In this document: positions 1 through 9,714 of the stretch, piece by piece | How positions within the stretch are numbered: position 1 is the stretch's first letter | Layout of the letters: each line of letters starts with the position of its first letter | Source of the DNA: Massilia terrae | GTDB taxonomy: Bacteria > Pseudomonadota > Gammaproteobacteria > Burkholderiales > Burkholderiaceae_D | NCBI RefSeq assembly: GCF_024753145.1 | Contig: NZ_JANUGU010000002.1 | Span: forward strand, 744,001-808,000 | DNA length: 64,000 bases | Direction: 5' to 3' | Notes under the pieces: model-generated | What the model saw: the letters and a program-made list of their open reading frames with translations, nothing else | What the model was told of the DNA's origin: nothing | Databases searched by the model: none | Program-made: the position numbers and the translations under genes

Positions 1-361
1 CGCCATCCACCGCAAGATGCACCAGTCGGCGCAGCAGGTCGGCGCCGACATCGACGCCATCTTCTTCTGCCCGCACGCGGCGATCGACAACTGCGACTGC
101 CGCAAGCCCAAGGCCGGCATGTTCGAGGAGATCGCCAAGCGCTTCAAGGTCAGCCTGAAGGGCGTGCCGACGGTCGGCGACTCGCTGCGCGACCTGCAGG
201 CCGGCTTCATCAGCGGCTGCGTGCCCTACCTGGTCCTGACCGGCAAGGGCGAGAAGACCCAGGCCACCGGCGGACTGCCGCCGGGCACCCAGGTGTTCCC
301 CGACCTTGCCGCGGTGGTCAACGCCCTGCTCAAGGCGCCGGCGCCCGTCGCCGCCGCCTGA
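1..361 (+). CDS. gmhB: D-glycero-beta-D-manno-heptose 1,7-bisphosphate 7-phosphatase, 3' part
   Basis: This is the C-terminal part of a HAD-superfamily phosphatase; the gene runs in from the left edge, so its start is missing. GmhB removes the 7-phosphate from heptose 1,7-bisphosphate in the cytoplasm, on the route to ADP-heptose for the LPS inner core. Visible signatures are the zinc-binding cysteine cluster of this family (CPHAAIDNCDCRKP) and the HAD motif IV region GDSLRDLQAG. The downstream plsC and the waaA/waaC pair about 2.5 kb away fit an envelope-lipid neighbourhood. The assignment is from family motifs and is firm despite the truncation. Confidence 0.9.
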   Translation, partial: AIHRKMHQSAQQVGADIDAIFFCPHAAIDNCDCRKPKAGMFEEIAKRFKVSLKGVPTVGDSLRDLQAGFISGCVPYLVLTGKGEKTQATGGLPPGTQVFPDLAAVVNALLKAPAPVAAA

Positions 362-393
362 TCCATTCAACATACCTGCCGGAGCCGATCTCC

Positions 394-1134
394 TTGCGCC
401 AATTTGCCTTGTTCCTGCGCTCGCTGCTGTTCACGACCGTGATGATGGTCGCCACCGTCGTCTGGTCGTGCGTGTGCCTGCTGTGCGCGCCCCTGCCCTA
501 CAACCAGCGCTTCTGGGTCACCTCGCGCTGGAACGTGTTCGTCATCTGGTGCGCCAAGACCATCTGCGGCATTAACTACCAGATCAAGGGCTACGACAAC
601 CTGCCGGACGCGCCGGCGATCCTGCTGTCGAAGCACCAGTCGGCCTGGGAGACCATCTTCCTGCTGCCGAACATGAAGCGCCCGCTGGTGTTCGTGTTTA
701 AAAAGGAAATACTGTATATACCGTTTTTTGGCTGGGGCATGGCGCTGCTGCGCATGATCCCGATCGACCGCAAGCAGGGCAAGAACTCGTTCGCGCAAGT
801 GGTCAAGATCGGCAAGCGCAGGCTGGCGGACGGCCAGTGGATCATCATGTTCCCGGAAGGGACCCGCATCCCGGTTGGCCAGAAAGGCAAGTACAAAAGC
901 GGTGGCACACGCCTGGCTGTGGAAACTCAGAGCGTTGTCGTGCCGATCGCGCATAATGCAGGTGAGTGCTGGCCGAAGGGCTCCTTCATCAAGAAGCCAG
1001 GCACGATCACGGTATCGATTGGCAAACCGATATCGCCAGAAAACCACAGTGCCGACAGCCTGATGCATGAGGTCGAAAATTGGATAGAATCGGAAATGCG
1101 CGTCATTTCGCCCCACGTCTACAAAGGTGGCTAA
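394..1134 (+). CDS. plsC: 1-acyl-sn-glycerol-3-phosphate acyltransferase (PlsC/LPLAT family)
   Basis: Encodes 246 residues with a hydrophobic N-terminal segment (about residues 7-32) and the acyltransferase block I as HQSAWE (His81, x4, Glu86 in place of the usual Asp). Block III is FPEGTR at about 153-158. LPLAT enzymes of this type acylate lysophosphatidic acid at the inner membrane in phospholipid synthesis. The start is a TTG only 32 nt after gmhB, so the two are probably cotranscribed. The stretch around 695-735 uses A/T-rich codons unlike its surroundings. The family is certain; the exact lipid substrate is inferred. Confidence 0.87.
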   Translation: MRQFALFLRSLLFTTVMMVATVVWSCVCLLCAPLPYNQRFWVTSRWNVFVIWCAKTICGINYQIKGYDNLPDAPAILLSKHQSAWETIFLLPNMKRPLVFVFKKEILYIPFFGWGMALLRMIPIDRKQGKNSFAQVVKIGKRRLADGQWIIMFPEGTRIPVGQKGKYKSGGTRLAVETQSVVVPIAHNAGECWPKGSFIKKPGTITVSIGKPISPENHSADSLMHEVENWIESEMRVISPHVYKGG

Positions 1135-1178
1135 GCGAAGTTGGCGCCCTGATCAGAGCCTCCTCCCCGCAGCACACC

Positions 1179-2081
<903 letters not shown>

Positions 2082-2103
2082 GACTCGCCGCCAACGTCAA
2101 AAT

Positions 2104-2207
2104 CGTCATTCCCGTGCACGCGGGAATCCCATTGCGCCGCTCCGCCACTAGCGCCTGCGTTCACTAAATGCACACAAAATGGGGTTCCCGCGTGCGCGGG
2201 AACGACG
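2104..2207. repeat. REP-like palindrome pair, family A (copy 1)
   Basis: Two inverted copies of a short palindromic unit (CGTCATTCCCGYG..CGCGGGAAYCCCATT) face each other about 40 nt apart, between the convergent metallopeptidase and YcxB-like genes. The same unit recurs near 13.5, 21.8 and 24.3 kb. Each unit can fold on itself and the pair can fold into a longer stem, so it may act as a bidirectional terminator or mRNA stabiliser. Confidence 0.8.
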
Positions 2208-2219
2208 TTTCTATCGGAA

Positions 2220-2756
2220 TCAGTCTTCCTTGCGCACGTCCACCAGCCGCCGCAAAGCGGCCAGCTGCGCCGGCGTCAGGCAGCGCGAGGGAATGGGCAG
2301 CGTGCCATGCCTCAGCACCAGCATGATGCCGCGCGAGTACAGGCGCACCGCCGTGACGTCCGGCCACTCGATGAGTGTGACCCCGGTGCCGCTGCTGCGC
2401 ACGATGCCATGCTCGTCGAGGGTGAAATCGTAGGTGCGGCGCGAACGCCCGAGCAGGATGAAATTGAGGACGGCGGTGGCGGTGCTCTTGAGCAGCAGGT
2501 ACCACCCAGCAGGGAAGCCGACACGGCGGCGGCGAATGAGGTTGCGGCTGTGCTGCCACATGAAGCTCGCATATTCGATGAGCCGGTAGCGCACCGAGAA
2601 ATGCAGTTCGGTTAAAGCTGGAGTTGCGGGGGCGGCGTGCGCGGACGGCGCTGGCGCGGTGGACGGAAACACAACCGCGTCGTCATCCTGCTGGACCAGC
2701 GCTCCTGCCGCATCGGCGCCACCGGCCGACCGTGGGCGATCTGACCACATGCGCAT
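2220..2756 (-). CDS. YcxB-like domain protein
   Basis: A 178-residue protein. After an alanine/proline-rich N-terminus (to about residue 45) comes a YcxB-like region: a short hydrophobic segment near 95-103, then a PH-like beta domain with the family pattern 'G....IEWPDVTAVRLYSRGIMLVL' broken as in YcxB proteins and ending IPSRCLT. Function is unknown for the family. An AAGGGG sequence sits immediately before the first ATG (2756); the second ATG (2750) has better ribosome-binding spacing and may be the true start. It is monocistronic and convergent with the metallopeptidase gene. Confidence 0.65.
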   Translation of the reverse strand: MRMWSDRPRSAGGADAAGALVQQDDDAVVFPSTAPAPSAHAAPATPALTELHFSVRYRLIEYASFMWQHSRNLIRRRRVGFPAGWYLLLKSTATAVLNFILLGRSRRTYDFTLDEHGIVRSSGTGVTLIEWPDVTAVRLYSRGIMLVLRHGTLPIPSRCLTPAQLAALRRLVDVRKED

Positions 2757-2796
2757 CCCCTTATTTGACGAACTCAGATGCGCATGTTAGCAAAAC

Positions 2797-4068
2797 CTAC
2801 GCAATAAGTCGCCGTAATAGTTCAACTGTGCGCAGGGTTGCGCCACGGTGATGGCCGGCGAAGGCCAGCGCCAGCTCGCCCATGCGCGCGCGCGCTGCGG
2901 GGTCAGCCAGCAGCGCTGACGCCTGCGCCAGCAGTTCATCCGCGTCACGCACGCGCAGCGCGGCGCCCATCGCCACGGCCTCCTCGGTCGCCTGCAGGAA
3001 GTTGAAGGTGTGCTCGCCGACCAGCACCGGCTTGCCGACGGCGGCCGCCTCGATCAGGTTCTGGCCGCCCAACGGCAGCAGGCTGCCGCCGATGAAGGCG
3101 CAGTCGCAGGACGCGAAGTAAGCGAACATCTCGCCCATCGAATCGCCCAGCAGGACGTCGGCCTGCACGGTGTCGCCGTCGCCGAGGCTGGAGCGGCGCT
3201 GCAGCGACAGGCCGCGCGATTCGATCATGCGCGCCACCTCGTCGAAACGCTGGGGATGACGCGGCACGATCGCCAGCAGCATGCCGGGCGGCCGCGATGG
3301 CAAACGCAGGAAGGCGTCGAGGATCAGCGCTTCCTCGCCCTCGCGCGTGCTGGCGCACAGCAGTATTGGCCGGGCGCCGCAGCGCGCGCGCAGCCAGGCG
3401 CCCTTGTCCAGCGCCGCTTGCGGCGGCGTCACGTCGAACTTGATGCTGCCGGTGACCGCGACCTCCGGCGTGCCCAGCGATTTGATGCGTTCTGCATCGG
3501 CCTCGGTCTGCGCGGCCGCCAGCGTGATCATGCGCGCCGCATCGAGCATCACCGGTCCCGCGCGCCGGCCGCGCCGCAGCGAGCGCTCCGACAGCCGCGC
3601 GTTCACCAGCGCCACCGGCACGCCGGCTTCGGCGCAGGCCGCGATCAGGTTCGGCCAGACCTCGGTCTCCATCAGGATGCAGACGCGCGGCGCGAAATGG
3701 CGCAAGAAGCGGCGCACCATGCCCGGAGTGTCGTAAGGCAGGTAGGACTGCACGATGCGCTCGCCGTGCTGCTTGAACAGGGCTGCGCCGGTGGCGCGGC
3801 CGGTAGGCGTCATGTGGGTGAGCAGGATGCGGCAGCCGGGCCAGCCGGCCAGCAGCGCCTCGACCAGCGGCTCCGCCGCGCGGGTCTCGCCCACCGACAC
3901 CGCGTGCACCATGATGGTGAGCCGCGGCGGCAAGGGCGCGCCGTTGAGACCGAGGCGTTCCGCCCAGTGCTGGCGGTAGCCCGGCTCCTTGCGTCCGCGC
4001 CACCACAGCCTTGCCAGCGCCACCGGCAGCGCCAGCCGCCACAGCGCCGAATACAGGCCGCGTTTCAT
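2797..4068 (-). CDS. waaA: 3-deoxy-D-manno-octulosonic acid (Kdo) transferase
   Basis: A 423-residue GT30 enzyme that transfers Kdo from CMP-Kdo to lipid IVA at the cytoplasmic face of the inner membrane. The N-terminal hydrophobic anchor is followed by HAVSVGE, whose Glu61 matches the catalytic glutamate of the family. The C-terminal nucleotide-binding half contains GGSLLPLGGQNLIEAAAVG. I set the start at the ATG overlapping the waaC stop (ATGA); an open frame continues upstream, but that part lies inside waaC and has shadow composition. It is the last gene of the waaC-waaA unit. Confidence 0.95.
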   Translation of the reverse strand: MKRGLYSALWRLALPVALARLWWRGRKEPGYRQHWAERLGLNGAPLPPRLTIMVHAVSVGETRAAEPLVEALLAGWPGCRILLTHMTPTGRATGAALFKQHGERIVQSYLPYDTPGMVRRFLRHFAPRVCILMETEVWPNLIAACAEAGVPVALVNARLSERSLRRGRRAGPVMLDAARMITLAAAQTEADAERIKSLGTPEVAVTGSIKFDVTPPQAALDKGAWLRARCGARPILLCASTREGEEALILDAFLRLPSRPPGMLLAIVPRHPQRFDEVARMIESRGLSLQRRSSLGDGDTVQADVLLGDSMGEMFAYFASCDCAFIGGSLLPLGGQNLIEAAAVGKPVLVGEHTFNFLQATEEAVAMGAALRVRDADELLAQASALLADPAARARMGELALAFAGHHRGATLRTVELLRRLIA

Positions 4069-5048
4069 GCCGCCGCCAGCAGGCCGCGCGCGGCGGCCAC
4101 CACCTCGTCCACCGATGGCGGCTGGGCGGTGTCGCCGAGGTTGATGATGCGCGGCGACCAGTTGCCCTCGGTCTTCCAGCGCGGCGAGTCGCAGTAGATT
4201 TCCACCGTCGGGCGCACGAAGGCGGCGGCGATGTGGGTCAGGCCGGTGTCGACGCCGACCGCCAGCGCGGCGTCGCGCGCCAGCTCCACCGCTTCCATCA
4301 TCGATAGCTTCGGCAGCACGCGCGCGTTCGGCAGGCTGGCCGCGATGGTCCCGGCTTCGGCCTGTTCGGCCGGCGAGCCCCAGGGCAGCAGCACCGCCAT
4401 CGGCGCCAACGCGCGGCCCAGCGCGATCCAGTTGGCGGTATCCCACTTCTTGGCCGCGCGCGCGGTCCCGTGGAAGAACACCGCGTAGTCTTCGCGCGGC
4501 ATCCAGGCCGGGCGTGTGGCCAGCTCGGATGGCGCGGGCAGGCCGAAATCCGGCGGCGTGTCGATCGCGTAGCCGAGCGCCTGCGCCGCCACCTCGCGCC
4601 CGCGCGCGACCGCATGCGCACGCCGCTCCACTTTCACGCTCTGGTCATGGAACACGCGCGAGACCGGCTCGTAGCCCGAGCCTTCGGTGCCGTTGGCCAG
4701 GCCCACCTTGCGGCCGCCCGGCTTGACCCGCGCGGCGCCCATGATGATGCCGGTCTTGATCAGGCCCTGGGTATCGAACACGTAGTCGTACTGCTCTTCG
4801 CGCAGGGTGCGGAAGAAGCCGCGCACCTCGGCCCGGATCGCCGGATCGAGCAGGCCGCGCCGCCAGCGCCGCAGCGCGAACGGGATCACGCGGCGCACGC
4901 GCGGATTCAGGCGCACCAGGCTGGTGTACCCCTCTTCCACCACCCAGTCGATCTTGGCATCGGGATGGTGGCGCAGGATGTCGGCCACCATCGGCAGGTT
5001 GTGCAGCACGTCGCCCAGCGACGACACCCGCACCAGCAGGATATTCAA
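4065..5048 (-). CDS. waaC: LPS heptosyltransferase I
   Basis: A 327-residue GT9 enzyme that adds the first L-glycero-D-manno-heptose to Kdo2-lipid A. The N-terminus MNILLVRVSSLGDVLHNLPM carries the expected catalytic Asp13. The donor-binding loop near the C-terminus reads GVDTGLTHIAAA. It overlaps waaA by four bases and lies 13 bp after the phosphomannomutase gene, consistent with one LPS-core operon. With gmhB at the left edge the window holds both making and using of ADP-heptose. Confidence 0.95.
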   Translation of the reverse strand: MNILLVRVSSLGDVLHNLPMVADILRHHPDAKIDWVVEEGYTSLVRLNPRVRRVIPFALRRWRRGLLDPAIRAEVRGFFRTLREEQYDYVFDTQGLIKTGIIMGAARVKPGGRKVGLANGTEGSGYEPVSRVFHDQSVKVERRAHAVARGREVAAQALGYAIDTPPDFGLPAPSELATRPAWMPREDYAVFFHGTARAAKKWDTANWIALGRALAPMAVLLPWGSPAEQAEAGTIAASLPNARVLPKLSMMEAVELARDAALAVGVDTGLTHIAAAFVRPTVEIYCDSPRWKTEGNWSPRIINLGDTAQPPSVDEVVAAARGLLAAA

Positions 5049-5061
5049 GTCGGTCTCGCGC

Positions 5062-6444
5062 TCAGAACGGCAGTTGTGCGTCCGGTTTCGCCGCCAGGAT
5101 CACCTGGCGGAATTCACCCTGGATGCGGGCCAGCGCGGCCGGCGATTCGCCTTCGAAGCGCAGCACCACCACCGGCGTGGTGTTGGACGAACGCGCCAGG
5201 CCGAAGCCGTCCGCGTATTCGACACGCAGGCCGTCGATGCCATTCACGCCTTCCGCGGTCGGGAAGCTGGCGTCGCTGCGCAGCTTGTCGATGAGGGCGA
5301 AGTTCTCGCCTTCCTTCAGGTGCAGGTGCAGCTCCGGGGTGCTGGTCGCGATCGGCAGGGCATTGAGCACCGCCGACGGATCGGCTTCACGGGTGAGCAG
5401 TTCCAGCATGCGCGCGCCGGCGTACAGGCCGTCGTCGAAGCCGTACCAGCGGTCCTTGAAGAAGATGTGGCCGCTCATTTCGCCGCCCAGCGGAGCGCCG
5501 GTTTCGCGCAGCTTGGCCTTGACCAGCGAGTGGCCGGTCTTCCACATCAGCGGCAGGCCGCCGTGCTGCATGATCCACGGCGCCAGGTGGCGCGTGCACT
5601 TCACGTCGTACAGGATCTGCGCGCCCGGATTGCGCGCCAGGACTTCGGCCGCGAACAGCATCATCTGGCGGTCCGGGTAGATGATCTGGCCGTCCTTGGT
5701 GACGATGCCGAGACGGTCGCCGTCGCCGTCGAAGGCCAGGCCAAGCTCGGCGTCGGTATCGCGCAGCGCGGCAATCAGGTCCTGCAGGTTTTCCGGATGC
5801 GCGGGGTCCGGATGGTGGTTCGGGAAGCGGCCGTCCACTTCGCAGAACAGTTCGAGCACCTCGGCGCCCATGGCGCGGAACAGCTCCGGCGCGAAAGCCC
5901 CCGCCACGCCGTTGCCGCAGTCGACCGCGATCTTGATCGGGCGCGCCAGCTTGACGTCGCCGGCGATGCGCGCGATGTAGGCGTCCTTGATGTCGTGGGT
6001 GCTGTAGCCGCCCTGCTGCGCCGCCTTGCTGCCGTCGTGCGCGGCGATGCTGTCGTACAGGCCGGTGATGGCCTCGCCGTGGATCGCCTCGCCCGCCAGC
6101 ACCATCTTGAAGCCGTTGTAGTCGGGCGGATTGTGGCTGCCGGTGACCATGATGCCCGAACGGGTGTCCAGCACATTGGTCGCAAAATAAACCATCGGCG
6201 TGGCGACCATGCCCAGGTCGATCACGTTCACGCCCGCAGCGCGCAAGCCATCCGACAGCGCCGCGGCCAGCTCGGGGCCGGACAGGCGGCCGTCGCGGCC
6301 GATGGCCACCGTGCGCTCACCCTTGGCCAATGCCGCGCGGCCGAACGCCTGGCCGATCTGGAAGGCGATCCCGGCATCCAGTGTGCTGCCGATGACCCCG
6401 CGGATATCGTAGGCCTTGAAGATGGTTTTCGAGAGAGCGACCAT
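5062..6444 (-). CDS. Phosphomannomutase/phosphoglucomutase (AlgC type)
   Basis: A 460-residue alpha-D-phosphohexomutase, the usual length for AlgC-type enzymes that interconvert hexose 1- and 6-phosphates for LPS and exopolysaccharide precursors. The phosphoserine loop reads TGSHNPPDYNG (Ser103), the metal loop DGDGDR (about 240), and the sugar-binding loop GGEMSGH is present. The start at 6444 is chosen because AAGGA lies at good spacing before this ATG and family homology begins there; an in-frame ATG at 6582 would add 46 unrelated residues. Glucose-1-phosphate from this enzyme would also feed the rfbA step encoded near 10 kb. Dual specificity is inferred from the family. Confidence 0.92.
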   Translation of the reverse strand: MVALSKTIFKAYDIRGVIGSTLDAGIAFQIGQAFGRAALAKGERTVAIGRDGRLSGPELAAALSDGLRAAGVNVIDLGMVATPMVYFATNVLDTRSGIMVTGSHNPPDYNGFKMVLAGEAIHGEAITGLYDSIAAHDGSKAAQQGGYSTHDIKDAYIARIAGDVKLARPIKIAVDCGNGVAGAFAPELFRAMGAEVLELFCEVDGRFPNHHPDPAHPENLQDLIAALRDTDAELGLAFDGDGDRLGIVTKDGQIIYPDRQMMLFAAEVLARNPGAQILYDVKCTRHLAPWIMQHGGLPLMWKTGHSLVKAKLRETGAPLGGEMSGHIFFKDRWYGFDDGLYAGARMLELLTREADPSAVLNALPIATSTPELHLHLKEGENFALIDKLRSDASFPTAEGVNGIDGLRVEYADGFGLARSSNTTPVVVLRFEGESPAALARIQGEFRQVILAAKPDAQLPF

Positions 6445-6619
6445 GTTGTTCCTTGACGTGCCCGGCCGGCATGGCGGAACCAGGCATGGCGGACTCACCG
6501 CCGATGTTGGAGGGATGACAAAATCAGACGGTATTGTAGCGGCAAGCGGACCCCAGAGATAGGTCCGCCGCGTTTGCCGCAAGAGAGGCGCGGCGCGAAT
6601 GCGCCGGCCGGGGAATCAA

Positions 6620-6928
6620 TCAGACGCGCAGCTTGTCCAGCGACTTGCCGCTTTCGACCCATTCCTTGACCCATTTCGGCTGGCGGCCGCGGCCAGTCCA
6701 TTGATGGCTCGCATTGTCGGGATGGCGGTAACGCACGGCGACCGAGCCCGATTTGCCGCGGCTGGCCGTCATCAGGTCTTTCAGCGGCACGCCAACGCTT
6801 TGCGCGATAGCCATGATCTGTTCGCGCGCTTTCTGCACTTCCTGCTGTTCGCGCTTTTTCATTTCCTGCTTAATTTGCTCTTGCAAATTCCGCAAGTCTC
6901 CCAGGGACATATTCGAAAGATCCATCAT
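6620..6928 (-). CDS. H-NS family nucleoid-associated protein
   Basis: A 102-residue protein with the betaproteobacterial H-NS layout. An N-terminal coiled-coil oligomerisation region (about 1-50, rich in Glu, Gln and Lys) precedes a C-terminal DNA-binding segment with the signature WTGRGRQPKWV (about 78-88). Such proteins bind AT-rich DNA and silence acquired genes. AGAGGA precedes two adjacent ATGs (6928 and 6925), and either may be used. The gene stands alone between the phosphomannomutase and the WecA-like gene. Confidence 0.93.
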   Translation of the reverse strand: MMDLSNMSLGDLRNLQEQIKQEMKKREQQEVQKAREQIMAIAQSVGVPLKDLMTASRGKSGSVAVRYRHPDNASHQWTGRGRQPKWVKEWVESGKSLDKLRV

Positions 6929-6955
6929 TTTCCTCTGTGGTAGTGGGTGAAACAG

Positions 6956-6984
6956 TTTAAATGAAATCTCACCAAATGTCGCAA
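6956..6984 (-). promoter_or_regulatory. Candidate sigma70 promoter of the H-NS gene
   Basis: On the minus strand TTGCGA and TTTAAA, each four of six matches to consensus, are separated by 17 nt and lie about 30 nt before the H-NS start in a markedly AT-rich stretch. AT-rich sequence around the start would also allow autoregulation by H-NS. Confidence 0.4.
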
Positions 6985-7007
6985 TATACTACAACAAAAG
7001 TTTATTG

Positions 7008-8102
7008 CTAGCCTTTTTTGCGCCAAATCAGCCAGCGCGGAGACTTAAATCGAACGATACGCGCATACAACCACACGTAACTGATAATAAACAATAAGCA
7101 GAAGATTACAAGTACATCGGTATTCTTCCAGAACACGGTGGCCGGGATCACGGCGGTCAGTGAAAACAACCAGAGGTAGGGCGAAGTGCGCGCATTGCGC
7201 TTCATCAGCGCGCGCGCTTCCTTCGGGCCGACGGTCCATTGCACGATCCGTCGAAAGATCAGGCTGTGCAGGTGAATACCGTCCGGCATTGCGGGAGATT
7301 TCCCGCGCAAGAACATGCGGCGATACGCGGAAAACAGCGTTTCAAATGCAGGGTAAATCAGCAGCAGTGCCGCATACCAGGTGGATACCTGGGGATTGCG
7401 CATCACCAGCAGCAGCGCCAATTCGCCCAGCATGAAACCGATGAAGTAAGCGCCGCCATCGCCGAGGAATATCAGGCCGACCGGGTAATTCCAGAGCAGG
7501 AAACCGGCAGTGGCGCCGGCCACCATCAGCGCGGTGACCACGATGAACATATCGCCCACCTGCGCCCCCACATAGGCCAGCGACACCAGCATGAATATCG
7601 TCACCACGCTGGCCAGGCCATTGAAGCCGTCGATGATATTGACGGCATTGGCGATGCCTGCCACTGCCAGCACGGTGAGCGGCAATACCACCCATCCGGT
7701 GCTCAGCGCCATGCTGCTGAAAGGCAGGTCGATGCGGCCGATACGGGCGTCCACCAGAAAATATGCCAGCAGGGCCGCCGCCATGGTCAGCAATAAACGC
7801 CGCGAAGGCTGGACCCGGCCCGTATAATCTTCGGCGATCCCACCCACAAAGGCGAGAATCGAGCACATCAGCAAAGACAGGAGCCAGGGCGACAGCGCCG
7901 GCACCCGCCATACGGTAATGCCGGCGCTGATCCCGACCGCGAGGAAAATCGGCAGTCCGCCGATGCGCGCGACCGCGTGGGTATGCACCTTCTGGACGGC
8001 GCCGAAATCACTGTCCAGCGCCGGCCCATGCAAGCGCGCGTGCTTCACGACCAGCAAGGTCAGCAAGGCAGACGCGACAAAACTCACGAGAAATGAAAAC
8101 AT
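7008..8102 (-). CDS. WecA/MraY-family polyprenyl-phosphate glycosylphosphotransferase
   Basis: A 364-residue polytopic membrane protein (about ten hydrophobic helices) of the family that transfers a sugar 1-phosphate to undecaprenyl phosphate. Family motifs are visible in order: KVHTHAVARIGG near residue 40, AEDYTGR (usually DD, here ED), NIIDGFNGLAS, FLGDGGAYFIGF and the cytoplasmic DGIHLHSLIF. It is the likely initiating enzyme for O-antigen, enterobacterial-common-antigen-like glycan or exopolysaccharide. It lies 212 bp downstream of the dTDP-rhamnose operon. The donor sugar cannot be read from sequence; WecA-type GlcNAc is the default guess. Confidence 0.85.
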   Translation of the reverse strand: MFSFLVSFVASALLTLLVVKHARLHGPALDSDFGAVQKVHTHAVARIGGLPIFLAVGISAGITVWRVPALSPWLLSLLMCSILAFVGGIAEDYTGRVQPSRRLLLTMAAALLAYFLVDARIGRIDLPFSSMALSTGWVVLPLTVLAVAGIANAVNIIDGFNGLASVVTIFMLVSLAYVGAQVGDMFIVVTALMVAGATAGFLLWNYPVGLIFLGDGGAYFIGFMLGELALLLVMRNPQVSTWYAALLLIYPAFETLFSAYRRMFLRGKSPAMPDGIHLHSLIFRRIVQWTVGPKEARALMKRNARTSPYLWLFSLTAVIPATVFWKNTDVLVIFCLLFIISYVWLYARIVRFKSPRWLIWRKKG

Positions 8103-8314
8103 TTATTCTTCTTAAGATGCCGGCTTCGACAAGGAAGCCAGGCTGAAGGCCCGCGCCGCGAGCGCTGGCTTTATTCTACAGAATTGCCGCGCTCGGGCTC
8201 GGCGGGGACAGTTTATCGCTGCATTATCAAATCGAATTGAGCGAAATCGTTCATTATCCACAGCACGATCGCTCTAATATTTGTAGCAATTAATATTCCC
8301 GCGTGAAAGTATCT

Positions 8315-9172
8315 TTAACTCATGCACAGTTGTAGTGCATCTTGCCAATTCGGAAGTTCTCCAGAAATATTGGCAAGTTTGCGGCAATCGAGCACGCTAT
8401 TGGGCGGCCGCTGCGCGCGGCTGGGATATTCGCTCGTCGCGATCGGCACGACCCGGCAATCGATATGCGCTGCGGCCATGATGGCCTCGGCAAAACCATG
8501 CCAGCTGGTTTGTCCCGCGCACGCCAGGTGATATATGCCGGAGTGGCAGCGCCACCATTCATTGCCCGCCACGTTTGCATCGGCGAGCAGATGAGCGCTT
8601 ATTTCCGCCACGGTGCGGCACCATGTGGGCGCGCCGAACTGGTCGGCCACCACCCGCAATTCGCCCTGCTCGCGTGCGCGCTTCAGCATCGCCAGCAAAA
8701 AGTTATTGCCGCGCATTCCATAAACCCAGCTGGTCCTCAGGATCAGGTGCGAAATGCCGGATTCCGTCACCGCATTTTCACCGGCCAGCTTGCTGCGCCC
8801 GTAGACATTCAATGGCGCGGCCAGGTCATCTTCGGTGTAAGGAGCGTTTTTGCCGCCGTCGAATACATAATCGGTCGAATAATGGACCATGGCCGCACCC
8901 AGCGCGCGCGCTTCCCGCGCCAGCACGGCCGGCGCCTCGGCATTGATGCGAAATGCCAGTCCGGGTTCGGATTCCGCCTGCTCCACCGCCGTATAAGCGG
9001 CCGCATTGACGATCAGCGCCGGCTTGAGCGCGCGCACGCCATCGGCGAGGCGGTCGAGGTCGGTCAGGTCGAGCTGCTCCCGGGTCGGCGCAGCGATGTC
9101 GCCCAAGCCCTGCAGGCTGCGCTGCAGTTCGTAGCCGACCTGACCGCTGGCCCCGAGCAGGAGGATGTTCAT
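8315..9172 (-). CDS. rfbD: dTDP-4-dehydrorhamnose reductase
   Basis: A 285-residue short-chain dehydrogenase family enzyme making dTDP-L-rhamnose in the last step of the pathway. The N-terminal Rossmann motif is GASGQVGYEL, the substrate region is STDYVFDGGKNAPY, and the catalytic YxxxK is YGRSKLAGE. It overlaps rfbC by four bases (ATGA) and is the last gene of rfbB-A-C-D. Confidence 0.95.
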   Translation of the reverse strand: MNILLLGASGQVGYELQRSLQGLGDIAAPTREQLDLTDLDRLADGVRALKPALIVNAAAYTAVEQAESEPGLAFRINAEAPAVLAREARALGAAMVHYSTDYVFDGGKNAPYTEDDLAAPLNVYGRSKLAGENAVTESGISHLILRTSWVYGMRGNNFLLAMLKRAREQGELRVVADQFGAPTWCRTVAEISAHLLADANVAGNEWWRCHSGIYHLACAGQTSWHGFAEAIMAAAHIDCRVVPIATSEYPSRAQRPPNSVLDCRKLANISGELPNWQDALQLCMS

Positions 9173-9714
9173 GCGACCGCCTCAGCCTGTGCCAGCGGCA
9201 CCCCGGCCTTGTCCTTGGCGGACACGATAGGCTCGCCATCCACGGGCCAGTCAATGCCCAGCGCCGGATCGTTCCACAGCAGCGTGCGTTCGTGCTGCGG
9301 CGACCAGTAATCGGTGGTCTTGTACACGCATTCTGCGACGTCGGAGGTGACCAGGAAGCCGTGCGCAAAGCCCGGCGGAATCCACAGCTGCAGGTGGTTG
9401 TCGGCGGACAGCTCGATGGTGCCGGAACGGCCGAAGGTGGGCGAACCGCGCCGCATGTCGACCACCACATCGAAAATCGCCCCGGTGGTGACGCGCACCA
9501 GTTTGCCCTGCGCGCAGCCGACCTGGTAATGCAGGCCGCGCACCACATTGTGCAGCGATTTCGAGTGATTATCCTGCACGAATTGCGGACGCAATCCCGT
9601 CAGTTCGGCAAAGCGCCGTTCGTTGAAACTCTCGTAGAAAAAGCCGCGTTCATCCCTGAACACTTGCGGCTCGATGACCAGCACATCGGGAATCGCGCTT
9701 GGGCTTATTTTCAT
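9169..9714 (-). CDS. rfbC: dTDP-4-dehydrorhamnose 3,5-epimerase
   Basis: A 181-residue cupin enzyme. Conserved features are [10 protein letters not shown] near the start, the catalytic-His loop VRGLHYQ and the aromatic-rich [11 protein letters not shown]. It epimerises C3 and C5 of dTDP-4-keto-6-deoxyglucose. Both ends overlap the neighbouring rfb genes by four bases, so translation is probably coupled. Confidence 0.95.
   Translation of the reverse strand: MKISPSAIPDVLVIEPQVFRDERGFFYESFNERRFAELTGLRPQFVQDNHSKSLHNVVRGLHYQVGCAQGKLVRVTTGAIFDVVVDMRRGSPTFGRSGTIELSADNHLQLWIPPGFAHGFLVTSDVAECVYKTTDYWSPQHERTLLWNDPALGIDWPVDGEPIVSAKDKAGVPLAQAEAVA

Noticed and set aside
4069-4446. N-terminal extension of waaA
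   Set aside because: The extra 126 codons lie within waaC in another frame and have no similarity to Kdo transferases.
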